Position numbers and translations under genes: made by a program
Shown: positions 32,194-42,682 of the stretch, in pieces
Layout of the letters: each line of letters begins with the position of its first letter
Numbering within the stretch: position 1 is the stretch's first letter
The notes under the pieces: model-generated
Seen by the model: only the letters and a program-made list of their open reading frames with translations
Told to the model about the DNA's origin: nothing
Database searches by the model: none
Source of the DNA: RUG11237 sp050874665
GTDB taxonomy: Bacteria > Bacillota > Clostridia > Lachnospirales > Lachnospiraceae
Assembly (NCBI GenBank): GCA_050874665.1
Contig: JBNMLC010000009.1
Coordinates: 41,924-105,923, forward strand
DNA length: 64,000 nt
Direction: 5' to 3'

Positions 32194-34626
32194 ATGAGTA
32201 ATATGGATAAAATAAGTAAGAATGAAAAAAACAATAAAAAACAAAATAATAAGGGTTCTGCCATTGTACTAGTTATTGTTGTATTAGCACTTATGGGAAT
32301 TTTGGTTTCCGTAGTACTCTATATGTGCATGGCAAACTTTCATATGAAAGCAAATGATTTACAATCAAAGGATAACTTTTATTCCGCAGAGCAGGTTTTA
32401 GATGAAATCAGAGTAGGGTTACAGGAAGAGGTGTCGGTGGCAATTGATGTTGCTTATATGGATGTTATACAAAAGTATGAGCTCCGCTCCTCGGATCCGG
32501 AAGAACGTAAGAAAGAATTTACAATTTTATATGTACATAAGTTAAGAGATGCATTGAAGGTTGGCAATGATGATGGAAGGTATGATATTGAAAAGTTAAA
32601 GGCATATGTTCAGGACCAGAGCATTGTCCTTCCGGTAGGTCAGACGATTGTGGATCATGCAGGAGCGCAAATTGAAGTGCTTACGGCTCTTGACAGCAAT
32701 GGAAATGAAGTGGCACAAAATATTATGGCGGCATATACAGATTCCTTAGTATTGAAAAATATTAGTGTAAAATACAAGGATACAAAAGGGTATGTTTCAA
32801 TTATTACAACGGATATCCGGATTGCTATTCCAAAGATTTCTTTTGAATCCAGTTTACAGATTCCAGAAATTATTGATTACAGTATTGTAGCAAATGACCA
32901 GTTGATTGCGAATAGCAATACAACGATTTCGGGTAGTGTGTATGGCGGAAGAAAAGGTATTATAGCAGATGATTCTAAGAGCTTTTATTTCAAAGGTTCC
33001 GATGTTGTAATTACTCCAAATATGGTATCGACAGCAAAGGGAAAAATGGTATTTGATAAAGATACGAACCTTTGGGCAGGTGGAACACAAGTAGAAAATG
33101 GAAATTTAAATCTGCTTGGTAATTCCTATATTAAAGATGATACGACTGTCATGGGAAATGGAAGTACATTGAAAATTAGCGGCAAGTATATGGGATTAAA
33201 AACACCACAAACAAACACAGAAAGAACATATAAAAATTCTATTGCGGAGGACGGAAGTGCCATTATTATTAATGGTACCAATTCTAAGGTGAAATTAGAA
33301 GATGTAAAACGTCTGCTCCTTCCGGGTAATACATACATCGGTGTAAACGATGCAAAAGATATTATTACACCAGTACCATCCGGAACACCTGGTGCTATAA
33401 AAAACATTCAGACAAATGGTGATGTGGCGTTGGGAGAATCCTTGACAGCGAAGGCATCTCAGATTGCATATCTTGTTCCGGCGGAATGTATTGGTTATGT
33501 AAGAAAAGACGGAGCTTCGAAGTATGAATGTGTTTTAGGAAGTAATCCTGTACTGTATTCAGATTATGAAAATAAATTTTTGAGTGCATCACAGGAAAAC
33601 AGAGTAGAAGTAGATTTTAGTAAAGCAGGAAATGACTATGCTACAAAATACGGTGCGAACTTCCGCCAAAAGTATGTGCGTACTACAAATGGAAATGCGA
33701 CCAGTGAAACATTGATTTATTATTATATGACCTTTAACAGCCAGGCAGATGCTGCAGCATTTTTCTATGATTATTTCACGGAAAATAAGGATAAAATCAG
33801 CCAGTACCTTGATATTTATGTAGATACATTAGAAATCGGTGATGTGGAAAGGCTGAATGTTGCCGGTAATATTTTAAAGAAAGTTCCTAAAAAGGATGCA
33901 CAGGGAAATCAGCTCTATGACAGCGACGGAAAAATGCAGTATACTTATGAACTGATGAAAGAAACAAAAACAGCAGATGATGCTTCTGGTATTGATAGGG
34001 ATTATGCGACAGAGCTTTCAGTTTATAATTCTGTATTTGAGGGACTTACCACAAAGCTGGTTCGAGATGCAGGTAGTCTGACCGCAGAGGAAAAAGCCAA
34101 TGTAGATGAATCTGATCCGAACAGTCGCGGTATTTTTTATAATCTGATAGATGAAACTATGTTTAATAAGCTTTGTAACAGCCGTGAATTTGTGGGTTCA
34201 GGGGTAGCAGAATTTGTCAATACGGTAGAAGGTGTTAAGGCAGTAGTGACGAATAAGGCAAATTATAAAATATCCGATTTGAATCCGGAAACTTCATTAC
34301 TGATTTCGTCGGGAAATGTTGAAATAGATGTTCCTTTTAAGGGCTGTATCATCTGTGGAGGCACGATTAAGGTAAATTATGGAACAGGCGGAAATGGGAC
34401 GACTACGGACATTAGTAATGATAAAGAAATGATTCGACATGTATTAAATATGACAACACCATTTACAATTACAACAGATACGGGAACAGAAGAAACAAAA
34501 AAAATCTGTGTTATGGATTTATTTAAAGATGGTATGGGACTTGCCACAAGTGAAGAGAGTGCGGATAAAGAAGACCATATTGTGGTAGAAGATTTAGTTA
34601 CCTATGATAACTGGAATAAAGAGTAA
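32194..34626 (+). CDS. very large PilX/GspK-like prepilin-like protein
   Basis: An 810-residue protein. After a charged Asn/Lys-rich leader the cleavage-like site is NNKG followed by SAIVLVIVVLALMGILVSVV, which lacks glutamate +5, as in GspK/PilX-type tip components. The helix continues to about residue 65. The body contains a stretch of short beta repeats (about 240-340: SNTTISGSVYGGRKG, GNLNLLGNSYIKDDTTVMGN) that looks like a small beta-helix, then an alpha/beta region of unknown fold. Missing E5 and large size fit a pilus-tip protein. No catalytic motif is visible. Function is inferred from the N-terminus and its place among the minor pilins. Confidence 0.75.
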   Translation: MSNMDKISKNEKNNKKQNNKGSAIVLVIVVLALMGILVSVVLYMCMANFHMKANDLQSKDNFYSAEQVLDEIRVGLQEEVSVAIDVAYMDVIQKYELRSSDPEERKKEFTILYVHKLRDALKVGNDDGRYDIEKLKAYVQDQSIVLPVGQTIVDHAGAQIEVLTALDSNGNEVAQNIMAAYTDSLVLKNISVKYKDTKGYVSIITTDIRIAIPKISFESSLQIPEIIDYSIVANDQLIANSNTTISGSVYGGRKGIIADDSKSFYFKGSDVVITPNMVSTAKGKMVFDKDTNLWAGGTQVENGNLNLLGNSYIKDDTTVMGNGSTLKISGKYMGLKTPQTNTERTYKNSIAEDGSAIIINGTNSKVKLEDVKRLLLPGNTYIGVNDAKDIITPVPSGTPGAIKNIQTNGDVALGESLTAKASQIAYLVPAECIGYVRKDGASKYECVLGSNPVLYSDYENKFLSASQENRVEVDFSKAGNDYATKYGANFRQKYVRTTNGNATSETLIYYYMTFNSQADAAAFFYDYFTENKDKISQYLDIYVDTLEIGDVERLNVAGNILKKVPKKDAQGNQLYDSDGKMQYTYELMKETKTADDASGIDRDYATELSVYNSVFEGLTTKLVRDAGSLTAEEKANVDESDPNSRGIFYNLIDETMFNKLCNSREFVGSGVAEFVNTVEGVKAVVTNKANYKISDLNPETSLLISSGNVEIDVPFKGCIICGGTIKVNYGTGGNGTTTDISNDKEMIRHVLNMTTPFTITTDTGTEETKKICVMDLFKDGMGLATSEESADKEDHIVVEDLVTYDNWNKE

Positions 34627-34640
34627 GGGAGTGAGAATGG

Positions 34641-35165
34641 ATGAAAAACAATAAAGGATTTTCGTTAGTAGAATTGATTATTGTTCTTGCTATCTTAGCT
34701 GTAGTTACAGGGACTTCCTTCGTTGCACTAGGTTATGTATCTGGGAAAAATGTAAAAAGCTCTATCGAAAAAATTGACAGTTCATTACTTAAAATTCAAA
34801 GTTATACAATGAGTCAATCAACCGGAGGCAGAGATATTTATCTGCGTCTTACAAAGAAGAGTGATGGTTATTATGCTGAATACTGGCGTACAGGTGGAAC
34901 AAGCCCAATACAATCAGACAATATTGGTAAGAAAAATTTCACAATTACTGCTTATTATGGCGGTGGAGCTTCAGGAAGTGTAGAGGTGAATTCTGCTTCT
35001 CCGGTGGATATATACTTTGATCGTTCTACCGGAGGACTTCTTCCTCTTACCGCAGGGGGAGATACTTACTGGAACAAAATAGAAGTAAAAGCGGGTGGAA
35101 CAGGCGGATATTCTGTAAATATTAGTAAAATTACAGGAAAAACGGAAATAAAAAAATTTCAGTGA
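34641..35165 (+). CDS. minor prepilin, FimT/GspH-like
   Basis: A 174-residue prepilin of normal minor-pilin size. It starts MKNNKG, cleaved before FSLVELIIVLAILAVVTGTS with glutamate +5. The GspH/FimT character comes from its place between the PilX-like and PilW-like genes and a small glycine-rich beta head (GGGASGSVEVNSASPVDIYF). It is 14 bases after the previous gene and 21 before the next. It probably forms part of the minor-pilin priming complex. Confidence 0.82.
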   Translation: MKNNKGFSLVELIIVLAILAVVTGTSFVALGYVSGKNVKSSIEKIDSSLLKIQSYTMSQSTGGRDIYLRLTKKSDGYYAEYWRTGGTSPIQSDNIGKKNFTITAYYGGGASGSVEVNSASPVDIYFDRSTGGLLPLTAGGDTYWNKIEVKAGGTGGYSVNISKITGKTEIKKFQ

Positions 35166-35186
35166 TGATGGGAGGAGAATATTTTG

Positions 35187-36974
35187 ATGAAACATGATAA
35201 GAAAAGAAATAATAAAGGTCTTACCCTGCTGGAGATGATTATTTCCGTTGCAATTATGAGTATTGTAATAGTTACCATTACTTCATTTATGGTTACGGGA
35301 ACGAAACTGTTTGGGGCATCTAATAATGAAATCAAGCTACAGCAGGAGGCACAGCTTGCATTAAGTAATGTAGAAAACAGGATTATTGATACAAAGAGAG
35401 GAATTCGTTGTGATGATGACGGAACACAGGTGATTTTAACTGTTTTTAATGAAAAAACAGGAACAGATGCAAAAGAATATATTGTATGGAATAAAAATGA
35501 CAAAAAGATATATTATGCTTCATCAGCCTTTGATGTTACCTTAACTACGTTTCCGACAAATGAAGTTTTAGCAAGCAACGTAGAAAAATTTGATGTGATT
35601 ATGAAAAATGCTGCTTCCGGAGCAACTACTACGCCGGAACCGTCGGTAACGGCTGTCCCTTCTGTGACGGCAGAACCTTCAAACAGTCCGGTGAAGGTAC
35701 AGCCTAAAGTAGAAATCGTAGTGGAAGTAAAAGAGAAAGGAAGAACTTTCACCTCACAGAAGGTGGTAACGTTTCGTAATAACATTGCACTTGGGGCTTC
35801 TGGTGATACTATTTTCACGGGAACAAGAAATGGTTTGGACAGTAAAGCTCAAAGCGTAAAGATAACACCAGAAGATGTATATCTGGTTCCGGGAGAGAGC
35901 TATCAGTTTAATGCAAGAGTGACGGGAATAGGATACCCTTCACAGATAGTTACATGGTCTGCAAATGGCAGTGGCGTTACTGTGAGTCCAAATGGATATG
36001 TAACGGTAGATAAAGAAACAGCAGGAGGAGGCGTGGTTCAGATAGTGGCAACAGCACCGGATAATGAAGATGGTACTGTTCCAACAGCCGGCACTGCAAG
36101 ACTTCATATTTCGAAAATTGAGGGGATTAACCTTACGACAGATACACAGAAGGTATATGCAGGAAGTATGCTGCAAGTGAAAACCGAGGTGCTCGGAAAT
36201 GAATTAAATGATGAAATGAAAAAGGTAACATATAGTTTACAAGATGAAAATGGAGCTACCCCAAGCTGGGTAAGGCTGTATAGCAGCAGTGGTGTGTTTG
36301 GACTGGATAGGGAAGCGAGAGGAAAGACATTTACCATTGTTGCAACGTCGGTACATAATCCGGAAATATCGGGGACCTTGAAAATTAAGGTGGAAAATAC
36401 GGCGTTATCTGATTTAGGTACCGGAAATGTTCAGGCAAACAGAAATTCGGCAACGGAGCTGGTTGCAAATGTGACAGGAGAAAATCTTGCTTCATCAGAG
36501 CTGCAGATTCAATGGAGCATTACGGATGATGCCGGACTTGGAGATAAGGTTAGTATTGGTGCATATACTGGTATTTTGAATGTGGGAAAAAATATTAATT
36601 ATGAGAATGAATATCAGTTGAAGGTAGCAGCAACGATATCGGCAATCGCATCGGACAGACTCTCAGAGCCTGTGACAACGTATATCACAGTAACGATACC
36701 AAAAGTATCGATTCATTTTGTAAATGGTGACGGCGGTGCGGAAATTCAAAAGAATGGTACGGTTACATTGCCATACGAAGTCATTGGTCTGGCTGGAGCA
36801 GCACCTGATATTTATGCAACGACCAATCCTTCTGTGCGTAATAGTATTATCTATGTGACAGATGACGGCGTAAAGCTTAGTATTGGTTCCGAGGTAAGAA
36901 CAAACGAGATTTCTGTAATCGCAACATTTAAAGATACCAGCACGTCAGATTCTATTGTTGTAACTGTAAAATAG
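35187..36974 (+). CDS. PilW/GspJ-like prepilin with C-terminal Ig-like (Big_2) domains
   Basis: A 595-residue prepilin with ATG 35187 nine bases after GGAGGAG (TTG 35184 is in frame). The leader ends RNNKG, then LTLLEMIISVAIMSIVIVTI with glutamate +5 (leucine at +1 instead of phenylalanine), and a PilW-like region to about residue 210 split by a Pro/Ser/Thr linker. From about 221 follows a Big_2 domain (VYLVPGESYQFNARVTG, VTWSANGSGVTVSPNGYVTV) and two or three further Ig-like beta domains to the end. Ig domains on a minor pilin point to an adhesive tip. The domain call is by pattern; the binding target is unknown. Confidence 0.82.
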   Translation: MKHDKKRNNKGLTLLEMIISVAIMSIVIVTITSFMVTGTKLFGASNNEIKLQQEAQLALSNVENRIIDTKRGIRCDDDGTQVILTVFNEKTGTDAKEYIVWNKNDKKIYYASSAFDVTLTTFPTNEVLASNVEKFDVIMKNAASGATTTPEPSVTAVPSVTAEPSNSPVKVQPKVEIVVEVKEKGRTFTSQKVVTFRNNIALGASGDTIFTGTRNGLDSKAQSVKITPEDVYLVPGESYQFNARVTGIGYPSQIVTWSANGSGVTVSPNGYVTVDKETAGGGVVQIVATAPDNEDGTVPTAGTARLHISKIEGINLTTDTQKVYAGSMLQVKTEVLGNELNDEMKKVTYSLQDENGATPSWVRLYSSSGVFGLDREARGKTFTIVATSVHNPEISGTLKIKVENTALSDLGTGNVQANRNSATELVANVTGENLASSELQIQWSITDDAGLGDKVSIGAYTGILNVGKNINYENEYQLKVAATISAIASDRLSEPVTTYITVTIPKVSIHFVNGDGGAEIQKNGTVTLPYEVIGLAGAAPDIYATTNPSVRNSIIYVTDDGVKLSIGSEVRTNEISVIATFKDTSTSDSIVVTVK

Positions 36975-36987
36975 CAGGAGGTAAAGT

Positions 36988-39900
36988 ATGGAGAAAAGAA
37001 ATAAAAAAAGAAAAAAATTTCCAAAAAAAATAATCGCAGCCTCTTTGCTGGCAATTGTATTAATCATTAATTTTGTATATTCCTCTTTAGAAAACGTAGA
37101 AGCAAAAGGAATGTTTGCCGCCGTAGAGGCAAAAGCAAAGGATGCGTCCGAGGGAAAAGATACAATCAAATTGTTGGAAATTCTGCCAGATAGTCAAAGT
37201 CTTGGCATGTTGGGTATGCTGATTAAGGGAGAAGAACCTTTTAAAGATGTGATAAAAGACTATTCTGACGAACAAGTGGAAGAATTTGCTAAGATGTTAA
37301 GTAAATATGGCATTGTTAATATGGATTCCACTACCAGTGCAGTGTATCCACTGACCTATTATAAGCCGGGTGAGCAGTCAACATTAGTAAAGACAGTGCC
37401 GGAATTGACAGATGAAGAAGTAGGCTATGGACTTAGTGAACAAAATTTAGTGGCAGGATATTTCCAGGAAGTAAGTGCAAAAGAGTTAGACAAGGAGAAA
37501 GTGTATTATCAGGAGATTATTGTAACTGCAACACCGATTCCGTCAGAAACTCCGATACCGACGACACAAGCAACAGCGACACCATCACCATCGCCAACCG
37601 AGGCAACAGGGGTGACAGGAACACTGGTTCCTTCGGCGGTTGTTACGGCAACAGAAGCACCGACACCAACGGTGGCGGAAAACAACCCAACGGTTACACC
37701 ACTACCCACCGTGGAAGTAACAGCGGTGCCGACAGGAGATGCACAAGAGACACCAACACCGGAACCGACAAGTATAGAAAATGTGTCATTACATAAAGAG
37801 TATAGAGATAGTATAATAGTTGCACAAGCTGAGATAAAGACGGATGAACAAAAAAATGCAGATACCGCAGAGCAGGCAGAGGGTGCACAGGAGACACCAA
37901 CACCAGAGCCATCTGCGGAGGTAACTGCAATACCAACAGAAGGAATTACGCAGCCACAGCTTCCGTTATCTGAGATTTATTTTGATGAGAATGGAACAAA
38001 GGTTTATTTAAATTACAACGAAGAAGGACTGAATCATAGTACTCAGTCGGGGAGATTCTTCCGTTTTATATCAGAAGAAGCATATAATCAACTTCCGGTG
38101 GAAGAACTAGACAGCCTGCACAAGGGCGTAGGATACGAATTTGTATTTACTTCTAAGGCAGAAATCAGAAATAATGATTTATTTAAGAAATGTGTGCTTG
38201 GAATTACAGATGAAACGCAACTGCAGAATGTAGATATTGAATTAAAGACCTGTTCTGTAGATGTGTTATCACAAGAAGTATCAGATTTAGGTGACTATGA
38301 TTTAGTATACATGACACAGCCGATTTTTAAAGCAGAAGTATCAGAAGATGGCAATAAGAAGATACAGGAATGGGAATATGCAAATCCGGATATCAGTGAG
38401 GAGGATAAGAAGGCACAATTTTCACCTTGGGTAACGATAGCAGAAACACAGAATGCCAATATTGATACGGTGGCAAAGATGCTTGCTTCTTCAGCAATTA
38501 ATAGTACCGATCCATTGAAATTAGTGGTAGATACTTCCATTATAGAGGAATACGAGCGTGCGTATACTTTTTATTCAGAAAATGCAGCCAAGTTAACTAC
38601 GGGGAATGTAACAGAAGGCTTAGCAGAATTAGCGGCAACAGCAGAAGAAAATGCGGAAATTATAAAGAATAATGGAGTTTATAAAGTACTACTTATGTTA
38701 GCCCAGGACGATTTTATTGCGGCAATTACAAGTGTATGTACCGTAGAAAATCAGGCTTATGTAGTAGATGATGATTTATGGAATGAAGAGGGCTTAACGG
38801 ACGGATTAATTCAAAATATTTCAGATGCAACAGCCATATTCAGGACATCAAATGGTCACTATGTAAATGAGAATATTTATTTTTACAAACATAATAAGGC
38901 CGATTATAACAAAGCACTTTGTGATGTAGACGCAGTGTCTATGCTAAACGGTGACTTTAGAAGTATCTTTAAAAAGAGTATTCTTGCGGCAAGATTTTCT
39001 GATGTGGTAAGTGCAATTGACCATGAAAATGAGACAAATGCATATTTTGAAAGCAACAGAGAACAAATCAATGCGGAAGAAATTTCAACAGACATGGTGT
39101 TACAGTATCTGTTAAATTATACAGGACAAGCAGTTGAAATTAAAAAGAATCATATTTCAGTTCTGGAAATTGAACCATGTGCGGACTTTTCCTATGATTA
39201 TGGAAAAGACGGCAAAATGACAGATAAACAGCGAAAATTTATCCAAAAATGGATGAATGATTTTGCGTATACGGCAGAAGAAAGGGCACAGGGAAAGTCA
39301 ACAAAAACTTATGACGATGTAGACTTTACTTGTATGTCAATGCAAGAATTTATCGGTAAAAACGAAGATTTGAATGCTACTTACGATATGATTTATATTG
39401 GAAGCAATATAGGCAAATTTAAGACTTCAGATGGCGTAAGACAATTTAATGACACTTCTATGACGGGACTGGTATATACGCACATTGGAGATACCACAGG
39501 ACGGGAAGCTAAGAAAGATGCAGGTTTAGGTCTGCTAGACAGAGATTATACATCTGCGGATAGGACAGCATTTTCAGGTTCGTCTACCGTGATGAGAACG
39601 ACAGGAAATGATTTGACTACATACAAGAAAAGAGATTTATTAAATTTCTTAGCATCTGGTTATCCGGTAATTGCGGCAGAAGATTTGTTCACCTACGAAG
39701 CGGATGGAACAACCAGAAAACCTGCAGCAATTAACGCTGCCGGTGTAGAACAAGGCGGAGTTACAGATACTTCGGATACGAGAATCGTATATGTCAGAAA
39801 ACCTACCTCATGGACAGGCTGGGACAGCTTATATATGCATATGTATCAACAGAATGGTAGTGCTAAAACAACATGGCCTGTAAAAGCATTAAAATATTTG

Positions 39901-42672
39901 GAAAAATCAGGAAAATATTATGTATATACAGTAAATGTTCCAAAAACATATGATACCGTTATTGTTAATAGAAATAAAACGGGAGAAGGTGATAACAAGG
40001 CAACTTTGGGAAATAAAGATGTGTATACATTGACTTTAAATTCGTATGGCGATGTTAAAGTGACAGAGGGAGCACCGTCCGGAGTAAGTAATGATGACGT
40101 GACAGTGGACAATTCTACCTATCTGTATCAACTTTTGAAAATTGCTACTGCAAACATTCAGAACAAAGATAATGTTTTAAAGAATGTAACACGTACCACA
40201 TTAAATTCGGACAGTATTATTAATACACTTACCTTTGACTGGGATGACAGGATGTTCCCAAATCTTTTGACAGATGGTATGTCAGATGCAGAGGCTCATG
40301 TAACTGCTCCTAAGTACTTAAACGAAACAAAAGTGTATTTGAATTTGACGAAGAGACCGAATGCATATAATTATACAGAAGATTCTTCTAAAACGGGTAA
40401 TCCGATTGATGAGGAAAGTATTAATTATTTAAAAGCAGATTCGAATGGAAGATATCATTTAGAGTATGAATTTTCAATCTCTACGTTAGCAGGTACGTTA
40501 AGCACCAGTGATTATGACTGCCAGCTTTTTGTAGATGCTAATTTTGATGGTAAGTTTTCACCTAATTCAGAAATTCTGGATTCTGTTATCATTAAAGAGG
40601 CTGCAACAGGACAAGTAGTAACGAAGGCAGAAGGAGAAGAGGTATATCATTTAAAAGAAAATACGGCATATACTCTTTCAAGAAAATTGCCGAAGAGCTT
40701 TGATGGCTGTATTAACTGGAAGCTTCAGGTGTCACAGAATGGAAATGATAAAATTGTAGCTTCTGAAATAGGATATTGTGCAATACCTGTTACACCAAAA
40801 AGACAAAATGGTTCTGTCGATACAGAGAGTAAAAAACAAAAGATTAAAATCTTGCAGATAACAAGTGGTACAGAAACAACGGAGTATAATAAACGACATA
40901 CTTATAATGGTACCCACGTTAATATGGAATATCAGAAAAACTATGGTAGCGGGGCATGGCATGAATTATTGTCAAATATTCCTGACTTTGAATTGGAAAT
41001 TACTACGATTTCAGCGGCAGGAACCAATGGTTTTGCAGACCGCTGTCTGGCATATGATAATTCACATACGACGGACAAAGGTGGTTATGCACTTCATGCC
41101 GGAACAAATGGTGAGACCAATGTAAATGGTTCTGGATATGATATGTTGGTCATCGGGTTTATCGACGTATTTTCAGACGTAGATGGTGGTAAGAGTGCAA
41201 GAGCTGTCGCAATGGCAGAAGCAATTAATAAGTTTGGCGAGAGCGGGCGAAGTATTTTATTTACACACGATACTACCTCATGGACAGGAAATTATTTGCA
41301 CATTGCTGACAGTAGTAGTGATGAACAGCGTAACTCTGCGTATTTGAGTGTGGCAATCAGAGATCTTTGCGGAAATGACCAATATGGTTTAGTGACTCGT
41401 ACCACAGACAGTGTTAATATGTCAGATTATAAGACATACATTAGTCAGTTCTTTAAAAATTCAACCGGAACGGCTACGAAAGCAACTGCAACCGGAAAGA
41501 ATTACTCTATGACGGATACAGCGGCGTGGTCAGAGCTTCTGAGTCTGGGAAAAGATATTGCATTTAAACCAAATAGTAACCAGACGGAAGTAGTAGGAGA
41601 AACACAGGGAAGCACCTATACAAACCTTAGAAACTATAACGTTTCATGGTCGAATACAGGTTATGCGTCAGATGACTATGTTCAGTATACGGATGGATTG
41701 ATTCGAAAAGGTGCAGGAAATTCATCTCTGTTTGCAAAGTATGATGATTCTGAACAATTTGAAATTGGTCAGATCAATGAGGGTGCAATCACAGAGTATC
41801 CATACATTTTGCCGGACAGTTTTGAAGTCAATGCAACGCATGCGCAGTATTGGACGGTAGACATTGAGTCAGATAATAATGGCGATGATGAGAGTGATTT
41901 GGTAGTATGGTATTGTATTAATAAGCGTACCAAAGCGGCAACGACTGCAGGCTCTGATGGTCCGATACCAGTAAATGACTTTTATAAGGACAGCCCAAAT
42001 GATGTACGCAACAATTACTATATTTATAATAAGGGAAATATTACGTATTCAGGTGCGGGGCATTCGCCGATTTCAAATGTAAATGAAATTAAGTTGTTTA
42101 TTAATACGATGATTGCGGCTTATAATGCACAGATAAAAGTACCGGAAATCAGTATTGTGGAAAGTGGAGAACCGGAGGCACCGGATATCGATAATATTAT
42201 TATTCCTTATGATACATCGGTAAGTAGTGCAGATGTTGATTTTGTGGATTTTGGAACCGGAGAGAATGGAACCGATGGTCAGATGAAAATATACTTTAAT
42301 GTATATGACGGAAATTTGACTGCCAGAGATAAGAATATTAAGATTGACAGTATATTTATCTCCGACTCAACAGGTACGGATACGATGGAAGATGCGAATG
42401 GAACAATATTCAATGGAAGAAAATATACGGCAGAAAGTACAATGAAGATATACGATGCAACCAATGGGCAGGAAGCCGGATATGAAAAGCTAATCAGTGG
42501 ACGTACTTATTATATTTTGGCACCAATTGGTGATATATTTAAGACGGATCAGTCGATTCAATTATATGTACAAATGCATACCGAAATTGGTTCCGGAACA
42601 AATTTACAGAAGACACCAAATGCGAGTGATTCTGTGACAATCAGCAGAGCAGAAATATTTGACTTAGATTAG
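36988..42672 (+). CDS. giant exported protein of the pilus locus, function unknown
   Basis: An 1894-residue protein with a basic start and a hydrophobic segment at residues 13-33 (signal or anchor; no KG^F site). Residues about 180-330 contain Thr/Pro linkers (ATPSPSPTEA and similar). Further regions include a glutamine- and acid-rich helical part, segments around 710-900, and from about 1280 a region starting KIKILQITSG that resembles proteins annotated as DUF5057; that match is from memory and unverified. DANFDGKFSPNSE could be a calcium loop. No LPxTG, SLH or enzyme motif is seen. It lies 13 bases after the Ig-bearing prepilin in the same operon, so it may be a partner of the fibre. Confidence 0.8.
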   Translation: MEKRNKKRKKFPKKIIAASLLAIVLIINFVYSSLENVEAKGMFAAVEAKAKDASEGKDTIKLLEILPDSQSLGMLGMLIKGEEPFKDVIKDYSDEQVEEFAKMLSKYGIVNMDSTTSAVYPLTYYKPGEQSTLVKTVPELTDEEVGYGLSEQNLVAGYFQEVSAKELDKEKVYYQEIIVTATPIPSETPIPTTQATATPSPSPTEATGVTGTLVPSAVVTATEAPTPTVAENNPTVTPLPTVEVTAVPTGDAQETPTPEPTSIENVSLHKEYRDSIIVAQAEIKTDEQKNADTAEQAEGAQETPTPEPSAEVTAIPTEGITQPQLPLSEIYFDENGTKVYLNYNEEGLNHSTQSGRFFRFISEEAYNQLPVEELDSLHKGVGYEFVFTSKAEIRNNDLFKKCVLGITDETQLQNVDIELKTCSVDVLSQEVSDLGDYDLVYMTQPIFKAEVSEDGNKKIQEWEYANPDISEEDKKAQFSPWVTIAETQNANIDTVAKMLASSAINSTDPLKLVVDTSIIEEYERAYTFYSENAAKLTTGNVTEGLAELAATAEENAEIIKNNGVYKVLLMLAQDDFIAAITSVCTVENQAYVVDDDLWNEEGLTDGLIQNISDATAIFRTSNGHYVNENIYFYKHNKADYNKALCDVDAVSMLNGDFRSIFKKSILAARFSDVVSAIDHENETNAYFESNREQINAEEISTDMVLQYLLNYTGQAVEIKKNHISVLEIEPCADFSYDYGKDGKMTDKQRKFIQKWMNDFAYTAEERAQGKSTKTYDDVDFTCMSMQEFIGKNEDLNATYDMIYIGSNIGKFKTSDGVRQFNDTSMTGLVYTHIGDTTGREAKKDAGLGLLDRDYTSADRTAFSGSSTVMRTTGNDLTTYKKRDLLNFLASGYPVIAAEDLFTYEADGTTRKPAAINAAGVEQGGVTDTSDTRIVYVRKPTSWTGWDSLYMHMYQQNGSAKTTWPVKALKYLEKSGKYYVYTVNVPKTYDTVIVNRNKTGEGDNKATLGNKDVYTLTLNSYGDVKVTEGAPSGVSNDDVTVDNSTYLYQLLKIATANIQNKDNVLKNVTRTTLNSDSIINTLTFDWDDRMFPNLLTDGMSDAEAHVTAPKYLNETKVYLNLTKRPNAYNYTEDSSKTGNPIDEESINYLKADSNGRYHLEYEFSISTLAGTLSTSDYDCQLFVDANFDGKFSPNSEILDSVIIKEAATGQVVTKAEGEEVYHLKENTAYTLSRKLPKSFDGCINWKLQVSQNGNDKIVASEIGYCAIPVTPKRQNGSVDTESKKQKIKILQITSGTETTEYNKRHTYNGTHVNMEYQKNYGSGAWHELLSNIPDFELEITTISAAGTNGFADRCLAYDNSHTTDKGGYALHAGTNGETNVNGSGYDMLVIGFIDVFSDVDGGKSARAVAMAEAINKFGESGRSILFTHDTTSWTGNYLHIADSSSDEQRNSAYLSVAIRDLCGNDQYGLVTRTTDSVNMSDYKTYISQFFKNSTGTATKATATGKNYSMTDTAAWSELLSLGKDIAFKPNSNQTEVVGETQGSTYTNLRNYNVSWSNTGYASDDYVQYTDGLIRKGAGNSSLFAKYDDSEQFEIGQINEGAITEYPYILPDSFEVNATHAQYWTVDIESDNNGDDESDLVVWYCINKRTKAATTAGSDGPIPVNDFYKDSPNDVRNNYYIYNKGNITYSGAGHSPISNVNEIKLFINTMIAAYNAQIKVPEISIVESGEPEAPDIDNIIIPYDTSVSSADVDFVDFGTGENGTDGQMKIYFNVYDGNLTARDKNIKIDSIFISDSTGTDTMEDANGTIFNGRKYTAESTMKIYDATNGQEAGYEKLISGRTYYILAPIGDIFKTDQSIQLYVQMHTEIGSGTNLQKTPNASDSVTISRAEIFDLD

Positions 42673-42682
42673 CTCATAGTAG

